NCBI RefSeq assembly: GCF_900302495.1
Contig: NZ_OMKW01000003.1
Location: 558,001-622,000 of the forward strand
Length of the DNA stretch: 64,000 bases
Direction: 5' to 3'
DNA from: Pontivivens insulae
Lineage (GTDB): Bacteria; Pseudomonadota; Alphaproteobacteria; Rhodobacterales; Rhodobacteraceae
Positions 15,613-25,066 of this stretch are shown one piece after another. The notes under the pieces are model-generated. The model was given only the letters and a program-made list of their open reading frames with translations. It did no database searches and was not told the DNA's origin. The translations under genes and the position numbers were made by a program. The first letter of the stretch is position 1, and each line of letters starts with the position of its first letter.

Positions 15613-17385
15613 ATGCACGCCTATCGCACCCACACCTGCGCCGACCTGCGCGCTGACAATGTCGGCGACACGATCCGCCTTGCCGGATGGGTGCATCGCG
15701 TGCGCGATCATGGCGGCGTTCTGTTCATCGACCTGCGTGATCATTACGGCATGACGCAGGTTCTGGCCGATGGCGACAGCCCGGTCTTCTCCGAGCTTGA
15801 GAAGGTCCGCTCTGAATGGGTGATCCGCATCGACGGCAGTGTTAAAGCCCGCGATCCTGAGCTTGTGAACCCCAACATCCCCACCGGTGAGGTTGAGGTC
15901 TATATCCGCGACATGGAAGTGTTGGGCAAAGCAGATGAGCTGCCCCTGCCCGTCTTCGGCGATCAGGACTACCCGGAAGAAACGCGCCTCAAATACCGCT
16001 TCCTCGACCTGCGCCGCGAAAGCCTGCACGACAACATCATCCTGCGCTCCAATGTGGTGAAGTCGATCCGCAAGCGGATGTGGGATGCGGATTTCAACGA
16101 ATTCCAGACGCCGATCATCACGGCGTCATCGCCTGAGGGCGCGCGCGACTTCCTCGTGCCTTCCCGTCTGCATCCGGGCAAGTTCTACGCGCTGCCGCAG
16201 GCCCCCCAGCAGTTCAAGCAGCTGATCATGGTTGGCGGCTTCGACAAGTATTTCCAGATCGCGCCCTGTTTCCGCGACGAGGACCCGCGCGCCGACCGCT
16301 CGCCCACCGATTTCTACCAGCTCGACCTCGAAATGAGCTTTGTCGAGCAGGAGGACGTGTTCGCCACGATCCAGCCCGTCATTCAGGGCCTGTTCGAGGA
16401 GTTCGGCAAGGGCCGCAAGGTCGACACCGACTGGCCCCGCATCCCATACGCCGAGGCGCTCAAGAAATACGGCTCCGACAAGCCCGACCTGCGCAACCCG
16501 ATCGAGATGCAGGACGTGTCCGAACATTTCCGCGGCTCCGGCTTCGCGATCTTCGCCAAACTGCTGGAGCAGGACGGCAACGAGGTCCGCGCGATCCCGG
16601 CACCAACGGGCGGCAGCCGCAAGTTCTGCGACCGGATGAACAAATTCGCACAGGAACAGGGCCTGCCGGGCATGGGCTACATCTTCTGGCGTGATCAGGG
16701 TGACGGCATGGAAGCCGCCGGTCCCCTCGCTAAGAACATCGGGCCAGAGCGCACGGAGGCGATCCGCCAGCAACTCGGCCTCGACGTGGGCGACGCAGCC
16801 TTCTTCCTCGGCGGCAAGCCAGAGGCGTTCGAGGGCGTCGCGGGCCGCGCGCGCAATGTGATCGGCGACGAACTGAACCTCTCCGAAACCGACACCTTCC
16901 GCTTCGCCTGGATCGTTGATTTCCCGATGTATGAGAAGGATGACGAGGGCAAGCTCGACTTCTCTCACAACCCGTTCTCCATGCCACAGGGTGGGATGGA
17001 CGCGCTGAACGGCGACCCGCTCGACGTGCTCGGCTATCAATACGACCTTGCGTGCAACGGCTACGAGCTGATCTCGGGCGCGATCCGGAACCACAAGCCT
17101 GAGATCATGTACAAGGCGTTCGAGATTGCAGGCTACCCGGCCAGCGAGGTCGACAAACGCTTCGGCGGCATGGTCAACGCCTTCAAATATGGCGCACCGC
17201 CCCACGGTGGCTGTGCTGCGGGCATTGACCGGATCGTCATGCTGCTGGCGGACGAGGCCAACATCCGCGAAGTCATCATGTTCCCGATGAACCAGCGCGC
17301 CGAGGATCTGCTGCTCGGCGGTCCATCCGAGCCGACGAATGAGCAACTGCGTGAATTGCATCTGCGCGTTGTCCAGCCGGACTGA
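15613..17385 (+). CDS. aspS: Aspartyl-tRNA synthetase
   Basis: 590 residues from ATG 15613, normal for the bacterial type with a GAD insertion domain. An OB-fold anticodon domain ([20 protein letters not shown]) is followed by class II catalytic motifs: motif 2 in [20 protein letters not shown] and motif 3 in [20 protein letters not shown]. Alphaproteobacterial AspRS is often non-discriminating, charging tRNA-Asn as well, but that cannot be decided here because gatCAB is not in the window. Confidence 0.96.
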   Translation: MHAYRTHTCADLRADNVGDTIRLAGWVHRVRDHGGVLFIDLRDHYGMTQVLADGDSPVFSELEKVRSEWVIRIDGSVKARDPELVNPNIPTGEVEVYIRDMEVLGKADELPLPVFGDQDYPEETRLKYRFLDLRRESLHDNIILRSNVVKSIRKRMWDADFNEFQTPIITASSPEGARDFLVPSRLHPGKFYALPQAPQQFKQLIMVGGFDKYFQIAPCFRDEDPRADRSPTDFYQLDLEMSFVEQEDVFATIQPVIQGLFEEFGKGRKVDTDWPRIPYAEALKKYGSDKPDLRNPIEMQDVSEHFRGSGFAIFAKLLEQDGNEVRAIPAPTGGSRKFCDRMNKFAQEQGLPGMGYIFWRDQGDGMEAAGPLAKNIGPERTEAIRQQLGLDVGDAAFFLGGKPEAFEGVAGRARNVIGDELNLSETDTFRFAWIVDFPMYEKDDEGKLDFSHNPFSMPQGGMDALNGDPLDVLGYQYDLACNGYELISGAIRNHKPEIMYKAFEIAGYPASEVDKRFGGMVNAFKYGAPPHGGCAAGIDRIVMLLADEANIREVIMFPMNQRAEDLLLGGPSEPTNEQLRELHLRVVQPD

Positions 17386-17420
17386 CCCCGGCCACTTTGC
17401 TCTGAAAATACCTCAGGGGT

Positions 17421-17439
17421 CCGGGGGCAGCGCCCCCGG
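17421..17439. terminator. GC-rich hairpin between convergent aspS and hydrolase genes
   Basis: CCGGGGGC-AGC-GCCCCCGG, a perfect 8-bp stem with a 3-nt loop, 36 bp after the aspS stop and just before the stop of the convergent hydrolase gene. No T-run follows, so it may act as a bidirectional barrier or be one of the common roseobacter intergenic hairpins. Confidence 0.5.
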
Positions 17440-17441
17440 CC

Positions 17442-18284
17442 TCAGCCACCGCAGCCCGGCCAGCCTGCCGCGCGCTGTGCGTTCAACCAGTCCGTCACAT
17501 CCGCCAGCGTCGGCGCCCGACTGGTGAGCAGCGGCGACATCGCGCCGATAATCTCGATATGCCCGACCCCGTCATAGAGACGCGCCTCCACCGGATTGCC
17601 TGCCGCCTCCAGCGCATCTGCCATCAACTCCGTGTCCTCGACATGGACGGTCTCGTCGGCAATACCATGCAACAACAGCGTGGGCACGGCCGGGCCTTCC
17701 GCGAAATTAATGGGCTGGCTGTCGGCAAGGCGCTCCTCCGGGAAAATATCCCGGATCGTCGGGCCGGGCGGCAGGAATTCGTAAGGTCCCGACACCCCGA
17801 TCACACCGGACAGCGCACAGGCATCCTGTCCCTGTGCCGCGAGGTAACGCCCGTCCCAGGCCAACAGCCCCGCGATATGCGCCCCCGCCGAGTGCCCCAT
17901 CAGAACAACGGGGCGTCCTTCCTCCATCAGGTGCGCGGTGGCAAGTGCGGCATCCTCAACGAAATCGGGGAACAGAACCTCTGGAAACAAACGGTAATTC
18001 GGCACGGCAACGGCATAGCCCCGCTCACCCAGCGCAGTGCCCAGGAACCGATAGATCCCCTTGTCCCCTTCCTTCCAGCTTCCGCCATGAATGAAGACGA
18101 CCAGCGGGGTAGAGCCATCATCCCCCACCGGCATGTAGAGATCATATTGGTGGCGCGGCAGCGGGCCATAGGCCAGATCCCGCGTCTCAACGACATCCGA
18201 AGAGCCAGACACAGCATTCAAGACAGCAGCCGGAGAGCACCCAGCCAGAACGAGGCTGGCAGCAAAGGCAACGAATTTCTGCAT
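17442..18284 (-). CDS. Alpha/beta hydrolase lipoprotein (carboxylesterase-like)
   Basis: 280 residues from ATG 18284. MQKFVAFAASLVLAGCSPAA is a lipoprotein signal with lipobox LAGC. The hydrolase core has the oxyanion HGGSW motif (LVVFIHGGSWKEGDKG), the nucleophile elbow GHSAGAHIAG, and a late acidic/His pair (LLLHGIADETVHVEDTE; GVGHIEII). This resembles kynurenine formamidase/BD-FAE-type esterases, but lipid anchoring in the periplasm argues for a different substrate. Convergent with aspS. Confidence 0.85.
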   Translation of the reverse strand: MQKFVAFAASLVLAGCSPAAVLNAVSGSSDVVETRDLAYGPLPRHQYDLYMPVGDDGSTPLVVFIHGGSWKEGDKGIYRFLGTALGERGYAVAVPNYRLFPEVLFPDFVEDAALATAHLMEEGRPVVLMGHSAGAHIAGLLAWDGRYLAAQGQDACALSGVIGVSGPYEFLPPGPTIRDIFPEERLADSQPINFAEGPAVPTLLLHGIADETVHVEDTELMADALEAAGNPVEARLYDGVGHIEIIGAMSPLLTSRAPTLADVTDWLNAQRAAGWPGCGG

Positions 18285-18428
18285 GTTGGGCTCCGGGTCT
18301 TTGGACGTCTTCTCAGGCAGGGTAGCCCTGCGCCAATCCCTGTCCAGCCCGCCAAGCACGACACGACGTTTGGTTACGTCGCCGCAGATCAGCGACCCGC
18401 CGATTGGCCCAGAGCGTGCAACCGGCGC

Positions 18429-18863
18429 TTACTCCGCGGACGCGCCATCCTCTGCCATGCGCCGGGCCAGCTTGCCCAGCGCCTTGTCCAGACCCTTCTC
18501 GATCTGCCCCTGCATCATCGAAAGCGCGGGCAGGAACATCTTCGCCTTCATCGACTTCGCCTTCATTTCGACATCCACCGTCAAATCGGTTTCGTCTCCG
18601 GCCGCGACGCAATGCCCGGCGATCAGCACCTGAAGCCCGGCCGAAAGCGCCTCATGCTGGACAGTATCGCCCACCGTTTCGACATAGCGCAGCGTCCCGC
18701 TTTCCGAGCGGCCACCCATCTCGACCTGCATCTCCCACTCATGCGGACCGGTTGGTGTCAAAGCGATGGCATTCACGCCGTCCAGCAGCTCCTCAGGGTT
18801 CGCGAATGTGGCGCGCACGGTATCTGCGGCAGCAGCCACACGGGTCGAACTTGTCAGTTTCAT
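18429..18863 (-). CDS. SRPBCC-family protein
   Basis: 144 residues (MKLTSSTRVAAAADTVRATF). A START-like lipid/ligand-binding fold is suggested by the N-terminal FANPEELLDGVNAIALT, the mid-strand TLRYVETVGDTVQHEAL and the long C-terminal helix FLPALSMMQGQIEKGLDKAL. It has the same length and layout as the CoxG-like protein at 14113 but is distant in sequence. It ends about 145 bp before the lipoprotein hydrolase gene and follows nudC by 24 bp, so may be in the nudC transcript. Confidence 0.72.
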   Translation of the reverse strand: MKLTSSTRVAAAADTVRATFANPEELLDGVNAIALTPTGPHEWEMQVEMGGRSESGTLRYVETVGDTVQHEALSAGLQVLIAGHCVAAGDETDLTVDVEMKAKSMKAKMFLPALSMMQGQIEKGLDKALGKLARRMAEDGASAE

Positions 18864-18887
18864 CTAAGGTCCTTCGAGCAGGCAGGC

Positions 18888-19853
18888 TCACGCAAGATCG
18901 CGCAGCCAAAGGTCTATCAACGTATGGGCAATGGCCCCTTTGCGCGCGGGAACGATCTCTGGATCATCTCCGGCCATAGCGGCGGCACACCGCTCCCGGC
19001 TCACCCAGATCACATCATCCATTTCAACCGGGTCGATGGTGATCTCGCGACTGGTCGCAACACCGCCACAACCCAGCATCAGTGAGGCCGGGAAGGGCCA
19101 GGGCTGCGACGCGATATAGCGCACCTCGCCGACTTCGATCGCCGCTTCCTCACGCACTTCGCGCCGCACGGCCGCCTCCAGCGTTTCGCCCGGCTCCATG
19201 AAGCCTGCCAACAGCGAATACATGCGCGGCGGCCACCCCGGCGAACGGCCCAGCAGCACGTCGTTACCATGGGTGATCAACATGATGACCACCGGATCGG
19301 TGCGCGGAAAGTGAGAGGCCGAACAGGACGGGCACCGCCGCGCCCAGCCCCCCTTGTCGATCTCTGTCTCATGTCCGCAGCGCGCACAGAACCCATGGGT
19401 CCGGTGCCATTCGAGCATACCACGCGCGGTGGCCGCCGTGCCGGCATCGGCCCGGTCCAGCTGGCCGATATTGGCCCGCATATCACCGAATGAGGTACCG
19501 TCGGGCAGTCCCGGCGCATAATTGCGCGACGGGTCCAGGAATTGCGCCAGCTCCTCAGGATCGGCGACAGGCTCATCCCAGCTCGAAAGATCATGGGCAA
19601 AGCGCGGCGCGCCCTCGGCCGTTTCTCCCAGAAACAGCGGGGCTTTCGTCGCGTGGCTCAGAACAGGATGCGAGACGTCCAGCCAAACCGTGCGCGGGGC
19701 CTCACCCTCGGTCAAAAGCGGTTTGCCGCGCCAGAATGCGGCCACACGCGCTTGAGGATGGGTCCAGGCTGCATCCAGCGCCGCCTGCGTCTCTCGCACA
19801 TGGGCCGCACGGTCCAGCTCAGTGCCTGCAAATGTCACGCGATCTTCAAACAT
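18888..19853 (-). CDS. nudC: NAD(+) diphosphatase (NADH pyrophosphatase)
   Basis: 321 residues. N-terminal NUDIX-like domain, then a zinc ribbon (HGFCARCGHETEIDKGGWAR followed by RCPSCSASHFPRTDP) and a Nudix box FMEPGETLEAAVRREVREEA ending AIEVGEV, followed by the NudC-specific SQPWPFPASLMLG. Hydrolyses NAD(H) to NMN(H) and AMP and can remove NAD caps from RNA. 24 bp upstream of the SRPBCC gene. The next gene (DUF2239) is divergent. Confidence 0.93.
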   Translation of the reverse strand: MFEDRVTFAGTELDRAAHVRETQAALDAAWTHPQARVAAFWRGKPLLTEGEAPRTVWLDVSHPVLSHATKAPLFLGETAEGAPRFAHDLSSWDEPVADPEELAQFLDPSRNYAPGLPDGTSFGDMRANIGQLDRADAGTAATARGMLEWHRTHGFCARCGHETEIDKGGWARRCPSCSASHFPRTDPVVIMLITHGNDVLLGRSPGWPPRMYSLLAGFMEPGETLEAAVRREVREEAAIEVGEVRYIASQPWPFPASLMLGCGGVATSREITIDPVEMDDVIWVSRERCAAAMAGDDPEIVPARKGAIAHTLIDLWLRDLA

Positions 19854-19932
19854 GGCGCATCCCTTCTGGTCGGGTGACGCCTGCTAGCACGCCACCTTGC
19901 GCGGCGGAAGGCGAACGCCACGTGAATTATTT

Positions 19933-19969
19933 TACCCGGGTATATTGTGGAATCATTTTTACCCGGGTA
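19933..19969. promoter_or_regulatory. Twin TACCCGGGTA operators on the DUF2239 promoter
   Basis: Perfect 10-bp palindromes at 19933-19942 and 19960-19969, 27 bp apart, both preceded by TTT. A likely promoter for the plus-strand gene, TTGTGG (19945-19950), 17 bp, TATTTA (19968-19973), is framed by them: one abuts the -35 and the other enters the -10. Confidence 0.6.
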
Positions 19970-19997
19970 TTTAATGCCGTGCGAAAGGAGCTCTCCG

Positions 19998-20552
19998 ATG
20001 ACCACCCCTATTTCCGGCACTTTAACCGCCTTCGCAGGCACGCGACGTCTCGCCAGCGGACCTGCGGCAGAAGTTGCCATCGCCCTGTCCCGGTATGGCG
20101 GGGACGCCCCGATCCTTATCTGGCGTGACAGTACGGGGCACGAGATGGACCTCGACTTGCGCGGCAGCGAAGCCGACATTCGCGCGCGCTACGCTCCGCC
20201 CTCCCGCGGGCGCGGACGACCCAAGCTCGGTGTCACACCGCGCGAAGTCACGCTTCTGCCCCGACACTGGGACTGGCTGGCCAGCCAGCGTGGCGGGGCC
20301 TCCGCAGCCCTGCGCCGTCTGGTCGATGAGGCGCGCAAGGCCGAGGCACGTGGCGACAGCCTGCCCCGCCAACGCATCGACGCGGCCTGGCAGTTCATGA
20401 CGTCAATGGCAGGCGATCTTCCCGGCTTTGAAGAGGCGAGCCGCAAGCTCTACGCCAACGATTTGCGCGGGGCAGAAGCCTTGATGCAGGAGTGGCCCAA
20501 AGATGTCGTGACCCATATCTGGACCCTGCTAGACTATCGTGCGGACGGATAG
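19998..20552 (+). CDS. DUF2239 family protein
   Basis: 184 residues from ATG 19998, with AAAGGAG 7 bp upstream. The N-terminal part has AFAGTRRLASGPAAEVAIAL and ILIWRDSTGHEMDLDLRGS; a basic stretch SRGRGRPKLGVTPREVTLLP and WLASQRGGASAALRRLVDEA follow, features I associate with DUF2239. The function is unknown. The RGRPKLG stretch resembles an AT-hook-like basic segment, and the following part resembles RHH-type or TfoX-associated helices, so nucleic-acid contact is possible (inference). It has its own operator-covered promoter. Confidence 0.82.
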   Translation: MTTPISGTLTAFAGTRRLASGPAAEVAIALSRYGGDAPILIWRDSTGHEMDLDLRGSEADIRARYAPPSRGRGRPKLGVTPREVTLLPRHWDWLASQRGGASAALRRLVDEARKAEARGDSLPRQRIDAAWQFMTSMAGDLPGFEEASRKLYANDLRGAEALMQEWPKDVVTHIWTLLDYRADG

Positions 20553-20627
20553 GCAAACCCGCTTGTTCGTCCGCCCCGCAGCCTGCATCCTGCCCATCGG
20601 GCAGCCTCGCAGTGAAAGGGACCGCAT

Positions 20628-21713
20628 ATGCCAACCGCTCTGATCGTCGGTGCCGGGATAAATGGATTGTCCACCGCCCGCGCCCTGTTGCTGCGAGGCT
20701 GGTCCGTCACACTGATCGAGGCAGGCCCCCTGCCCAATCCAGAGGCCGCAAGCTGGGACCATCATCGCCTGATCCGCGGCCACTATGCCGGAAAGCCAAA
20801 GCTTGCCGCCCGCATTGGTGAGGCTTACGCTGCGTGGGACGCCCTTTTTGCCGATATCGGCAGTCACTCCTACACACAGCGCGGCGTATTATCGCTCAGC
20901 CGCGCCCCCGGCGACTGGACCGATCGGTCCCGCATCGCATTCGACGAGACCGCGCAAGACTACATCACACTTTCCCCACCGGAGATCGCGCAACGCTATC
21001 CGATGCTCGAAACAGACGGCCTACGCTTTGGCTTGCTCACACAGACCGGTGGCGCGCTTCTCTCGGACAAAATCGTCGAGGGGCTTCTGGCCTGGCTTGA
21101 GGCCAACGGCGCGACGCTCCACGCGCACTGCCCCGCCCGCTCCATTGATGCCGAGCGTGCAATTGTCGAGACGCCGTTGGGCCAGCTACAGGCCGACCGC
21201 CTGATCGTCGCCGCAGGCGTCGGCCTGCCCGCCCTGTCCGATCATTTTGCCCAACGTTGTCACCCCCGCCGCTCCACCGTGGTCTATGCGGAGGTTCCAT
21301 CCCAATGGCAAGCGGCCTGGACCGATGGACCTGCCTGGGTCGATATGGGCGGCGACACCGACCTCTGGGGCATTCCCCCTGTCGCGGGGCTCCCACTCAA
21401 ACTTGGATACGGCCTGCACACCCGCCCCGGGGATCCGGCCACCGAACGCACCGCGACAGCTGAGGACACGGCCCAGATCATGGGGGCCTATCGCGGCGCT
21501 TTCCGCGACATCGACGCCTACCGCCCCGTGCGCACGGTGGCCAATTTCTACCTCATGGCTCCCAATGAGGACTTTCAGCTGATAGAGGAATGCCGGACCC
21601 TCTGGCTTAGCGCCGACAGCGGCCACGGCTTCAAATTCGGCGCGCTGACAGGGCAGGATGTCGCCGACGCGCTCGAACAGGGGGCAGAGCCCATCCTGTC
21701 CCGCTGGCGCTGA
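20628..21713 (+). CDS. FAD-dependent oxidoreductase, DAO family
   Basis: 361 residues. The N-terminal dinucleotide fold TALIVGAGINGLSTARALLL with an acidic strand end (VTLIEAGPL) binds FAD. The DAO/sarcosine-oxidase-like layout continues with GGALLSDKIVEGLLAWLEAN and LIVAAGVGLPAL, and a C-terminal SADSGHGFKFGALTGQDVAD, where monomeric sarcosine oxidase-like enzymes hold the flavin. The substrate is probably an N-methyl or D-amino acid, but that cannot be read. It starts 75 bp after the DUF2239 gene. Confidence 0.86.
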   Translation: MPTALIVGAGINGLSTARALLLRGWSVTLIEAGPLPNPEAASWDHHRLIRGHYAGKPKLAARIGEAYAAWDALFADIGSHSYTQRGVLSLSRAPGDWTDRSRIAFDETAQDYITLSPPEIAQRYPMLETDGLRFGLLTQTGGALLSDKIVEGLLAWLEANGATLHAHCPARSIDAERAIVETPLGQLQADRLIVAAGVGLPALSDHFAQRCHPRRSTVVYAEVPSQWQAAWTDGPAWVDMGGDTDLWGIPPVAGLPLKLGYGLHTRPGDPATERTATAEDTAQIMGAYRGAFRDIDAYRPVRTVANFYLMAPNEDFQLIEECRTLWLSADSGHGFKFGALTGQDVADALEQGAEPILSRWR

Positions 21714-21784
21714 CGTCATCGCCCCTTTTCGCCGCCCCGTGGGCGCTATAGGTAGGGGGCAGAGCTATCAGGGAAGCCTTGCCG

Positions 21785-22879
21785 ATGTCCTTCTTTTCCA
21801 AACTGCGCCAGCGCCTGACCAAATCGTCGTCAAAGCTGGAAGAGGGGCTTGAGGCAATCATTGACGAGGCCCCCGCTCCTGAGGAGGCTCCCGCTGATCC
21901 GCCCGAGGCACCGCTGACCGCACCGCCCGCGCCGGCACAGGTTGCCCCGATGCCAGTGGCAGACCCCACCCCAGCGCCCGAACCAAAGGCCGAAGCGAAG
22001 CCCGGCTTCCTCGCCCGTGCCCTTGGACGCACCGACACCGCGCCACGCCGCGTGCTGGACGACGCGATGCTCGAAAGCCTAGAAGAGTTGCTGATCCAAT
22101 CCGATATGGGTATCGAGACCTCGCTGAAGGTCGCTGCCAACCTGGCCGAAGGGCGCTTTGGCAAAAAGCTCTCGACAGCCGAGATCCAGACCGCCCTCGC
22201 CGCCGAGGTCGCCAATATCATCGAGCCAGTCGCCCGCCCCATGCCGCTCTACCCCAAAAAACCGCAGGTCGTGCTGGTCGTGGGCGTCAACGGCTCGGGC
22301 AAGACCACGACCATTGGCAAGCTCGCCTCCCAGTTCCGCGCTGCGGGCAAATCCGTGGTGATCGCGGCGGGCGACACCTTCCGCGCGGCGGCGGTGGAGC
22401 AATTGCAGGTCTGGGGAGAGCGTGCAGGCGTCCCCGTTCTGACCGCGCCGCAAGGCTCCGACCCCGCCTCACTGGCATATGAGGCGATGGCAAAGGCAGA
22501 GGCGGACGGCGCCGACCTCCTCATGATCGACACCGCGGGCCGGTTGCAAAACCGCTCTGACCTGATGGAAGAACTGGCCAAGATTGTCCGCGTGATCCGT
22601 AAGAAAGACCCCGACGCACCCCACAACACCTTGCTGGTGCTGGACGCCACGACCGGCCAGAACGCGGTCAGTCAGGTGGAGATTTTCCAGAAGATCGCCG
22701 ATGTCTCAGGCCTCGTAATGACCAAACTCGACGGCACTGCCAAAGGTGGCGTCCTCGTCAGCCTGGCCGACCGCTTCGGCCTGCCCATCCACGCCGTGGG
22801 CGTAGGCGAAAGCATAGACGACCTCGCCCCCTTCGACCCCGAAGAGTTCGCAAGAGCGCTGACCGGGGCCGAGGGGTAA
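21785..22879 (+). CDS. ftsY: Signal recognition particle receptor
   Basis: 364 residues from ATG 21785. An acidic, Pro/Ala-rich N-terminal segment (about residues 15-80) precedes the N domain and GTPase domain. G1 is VGVNGSGKTTTIGKLA, followed by GDTFRAAAVEQLQVWGER, DTAGRLQNRSDLMEEL, and TKLDGTAKGG (G4), then the closing GVGESIDDLAPFDPEEFARA. It receives ribosome-SRP complexes at the inner membrane. Its partner Ffh is at 55299. Confidence 0.95.
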   Translation: MSFFSKLRQRLTKSSSKLEEGLEAIIDEAPAPEEAPADPPEAPLTAPPAPAQVAPMPVADPTPAPEPKAEAKPGFLARALGRTDTAPRRVLDDAMLESLEELLIQSDMGIETSLKVAANLAEGRFGKKLSTAEIQTALAAEVANIIEPVARPMPLYPKKPQVVLVVGVNGSGKTTTIGKLASQFRAAGKSVVIAAGDTFRAAAVEQLQVWGERAGVPVLTAPQGSDPASLAYEAMAKAEADGADLLMIDTAGRLQNRSDLMEELAKIVRVIRKKDPDAPHNTLLVLDATTGQNAVSQVEIFQKIADVSGLVMTKLDGTAKGGVLVSLADRFGLPIHAVGVGESIDDLAPFDPEEFARALTGAEG

Positions 22880-22980
22880 GATCCCGCCCACTGGCGAATG
22901 CCAAACCAAACCGATGCAGTCACGCCCTGTCGGCTGTGCGGGACGAAGCGGACGTTCTTGGTGTCGAATTAGAGGTCTGC

Positions 22981-23946
22981 TTAAAGGTATTTATCGTAAT
23001 ACTCAGCAAATGCGCTGACTTGGAATTCATTCGCATCCTTGGAAATCGTTGCATTTGGCACAAGCAACTCAAACGCGTGATAGCCGCCCTCATAGAGTTT
23101 GAATTTGGTTGGCACGCCTGCGCGTTCCAATGCCTCGATATATTGGATTGTTTCGTCCTTGAACGGTTCCATGTCGCCGACCCAGCTGATTGTCGGCGGC
23201 AGGCCAGACAGAACTTTGCGCAAGGCCGGTGAGGCGTAGTCTGGAACTTCGCCTTTTAGATGGCCTACATATTTCGCCCACGCGCGTACATTTGACTGGC
23301 CGTCCCAAATCAATGACCCCTGCATCTCGCGTGCAGATGTCGTTTGGTTTCTGTGATCTAGCATCGGATAAACAGGCATCTGGAACGCGATCTCGGCGAC
23401 TTTAGTGTCAACTGCCTTCAGCGTGACAGCCGCTGCCATGCCGCCGCCCCCACTATGGCCGGCGATGATGAATTTATCGCTGCGAATGCCAAGTGCAGCA
23501 GCATTATCCCTCATGTAGCGAAGCGTATCAAAACAATCATCATGCCCAGCGGGATAAGGATGACCTTGAAGCGAAAGACGATAGGCAGGGGCAATAATCG
23601 CGACATCTCGGCGCTTGATGATGTCGTCATAGAACGAATGCGCTTGCTCTGGCACACCTACTTGGTAGCCACCGCCGTGAGCATAGAGCATCGCGGGTAA
23701 AGGCCCTTTAGCGCCAACCGGTTTGTAAACGCGGGTGCGGATCTTGTGACCGGGCGAGGCCTGACTTGGGATATATATTTCGTCATTGATCAAACCTTCG
23801 ATCTGCTGACCGACGGATGGCTGCAACATGAAACGCTGCATCACCCGCAACGCCCAATCTCGGTGCGACATCCACGTGACGATCCGGCCTGCGAGATAGC
23901 CCGACTGGAGGTCTTTGTGATACATGGAACGGGTGATACGGGCCAT
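22981..23946 (-). CDS. Alpha/beta hydrolase of the hormone-sensitive lipase family
   Basis: 321 residues. ATG 23946 is preferred because AAGGAG lies 8 bp before it; a GTG at 23955 touches that site. The HSL-type oxyanion motif HGGGY (MLYAHGGGYQVGVPEQAHS), nucleophile elbow GHSGGGGM, and the late Asp (WVGDMEPFKDE) and His (GGYHAFE) complete the triad. Such enzymes cleave short acyl esters. It is next to an AraC regulator in a stretch that reads more AT-rich than its flanks, suggesting acquisition. No signal peptide. Confidence 0.87.
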   Translation of the reverse strand: MARITRSMYHKDLQSGYLAGRIVTWMSHRDWALRVMQRFMLQPSVGQQIEGLINDEIYIPSQASPGHKIRTRVYKPVGAKGPLPAMLYAHGGGYQVGVPEQAHSFYDDIIKRRDVAIIAPAYRLSLQGHPYPAGHDDCFDTLRYMRDNAAALGIRSDKFIIAGHSGGGGMAAAVTLKAVDTKVAEIAFQMPVYPMLDHRNQTTSAREMQGSLIWDGQSNVRAWAKYVGHLKGEVPDYASPALRKVLSGLPPTISWVGDMEPFKDETIQYIEALERAGVPTKFKLYEGGYHAFELLVPNATISKDANEFQVSAFAEYYDKYL

Positions 23947-24049
23947 TGTAGGCACTCCTTAAGCAAATCGAGTTTGATCAAACCTAAGCCGGTCATCTGC
24001 ATTCAGCACTCGCAGGAGATGCCAATCCGCTTGCCGTAAGCGCCAATCA

Positions 24050-25066
24050 TCAGTGCAGTACTGATTGGTCTCTGTGCTGAACCCGCCACATCTCTGGTGA
24101 CGTGTTTTCCCACCGCTTGAAAGCCCTGAAGAAGGAATTCGGGTCCTCATAGCCTAGTAGAAAACTGACTTCCGCCGTCCCGTATTCCGTTGTCGCCAGA
24201 TAGTGTTTTGCCAAGGCCTCGCGGGCGTCACTCAGGACTTCGAGCCAGTTCGTTCCCTCGTCCGCAAGGCGGCGTTGTAATGTGCGCTTACTCATCGCCA
24301 ATTCACGCGCAACATCCTCAACAGTCGCACGCCCGCTGGGCAAAAGTTCGTTCAGGCAATGCGCCACTTTGGTTCGTGTCGTCGGATCACTGCCTCCGTC
24401 CTCAATCTTACGCCGCAAACCTGGCTCAAACAGGGCCCAAATCTCATCATCATGGGTGACAAATGGGCGTCTGGCATCAACCGCCGTGAAGGTTACAGAC
24501 CTATGCACATCTTGCACGATCGGACATCCAAAATGCGCTTCATAGGCAACGGCATCTGGTGGATGAAAAGGCATAGAAACCGATTGTGGAATAATCTGGT
24601 GGCGCGTCGCACGGCGGGCAAAGTTAACGAGGAACACTATTTCCGTCAGAGCCATTGTGGGATGGATGGGTGCATCGGATTTACAAACGAACGCGATTTG
24701 GGTGGCACCCGAGCCGATCTCAACATCAAGCATGAATGGGCTAACGAGCCGTTTGTAATCGGCTAGTCGAACTGCGGCCACGTTCATATTTGGCGAACAC
24801 ATCGCAGCAAAGAAGGCTGGATCGAAATAGTCGATCCCTGCGGCATCGCCCAATTTCAAAGCAAGCAGCGGGTCCGCGGCCTCGTCCGTTACGGATGAGA
24901 TAAGGCGATAGTACTCACCGAGCAGGATCTTCCTACCATCACCCTCGAGTAATCCTGACGGCAGAGCTGCGCGCTGCAATACGATTACAGGATCAAGGCC
25001 AAGCTCAGACATCAGAATACGCGCAGCCTTTCCGACATGCACGCGAAGGTCTTGTGGATTTGGCAA
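24050..25066 (-). CDS. AraC-family transcriptional regulator
   Basis: 338 residues from a TTG start at 25066. The N-terminal arabinose-binding-like domain (about 1-220) resembles OruR/ArgR/ToxR-type AraC regulators. The C-terminal double HTH is clear: TVEDVARELAMSKRTLQRRL and LATTEYGTAEVSFLLGYEDP followed by NSFFRAFKRW. It lies 103 bp upstream of, and in line with, the HSL esterase gene and is the obvious candidate to control it. Its codon use (more AAA, TTT, ATT) looks unlike the surrounding genes. Confidence 0.87.
   Translation of the reverse strand: MPNPQDLRVHVGKAARILMSELGLDPVIVLQRAALPSGLLEGDGRKILLGEYYRLISSVTDEAADPLLALKLGDAAGIDYFDPAFFAAMCSPNMNVAAVRLADYKRLVSPFMLDVEIGSGATQIAFVCKSDAPIHPTMALTEIVFLVNFARRATRHQIIPQSVSMPFHPPDAVAYEAHFGCPIVQDVHRSVTFTAVDARRPFVTHDDEIWALFEPGLRRKIEDGGSDPTTRTKVAHCLNELLPSGRATVEDVARELAMSKRTLQRRLADEGTNWLEVLSDAREALAKHYLATTEYGTAEVSFLLGYEDPNSFFRAFKRWENTSPEMWRVQHRDQSVLH

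Noticed and set aside
17386-17441. GGGGGCAGCGCCCCC hairpin as part of a mobile repeat
   Set aside because: Only one copy was noticed in the window, and its place between convergent genes is well explained as a terminator-like element.
22981-25066. Genomic island or mobile element around the esterase-AraC pair
   Set aside because: No integrase, transposase, tRNA target, direct repeats or inverted ends were seen; only composition hints remain.
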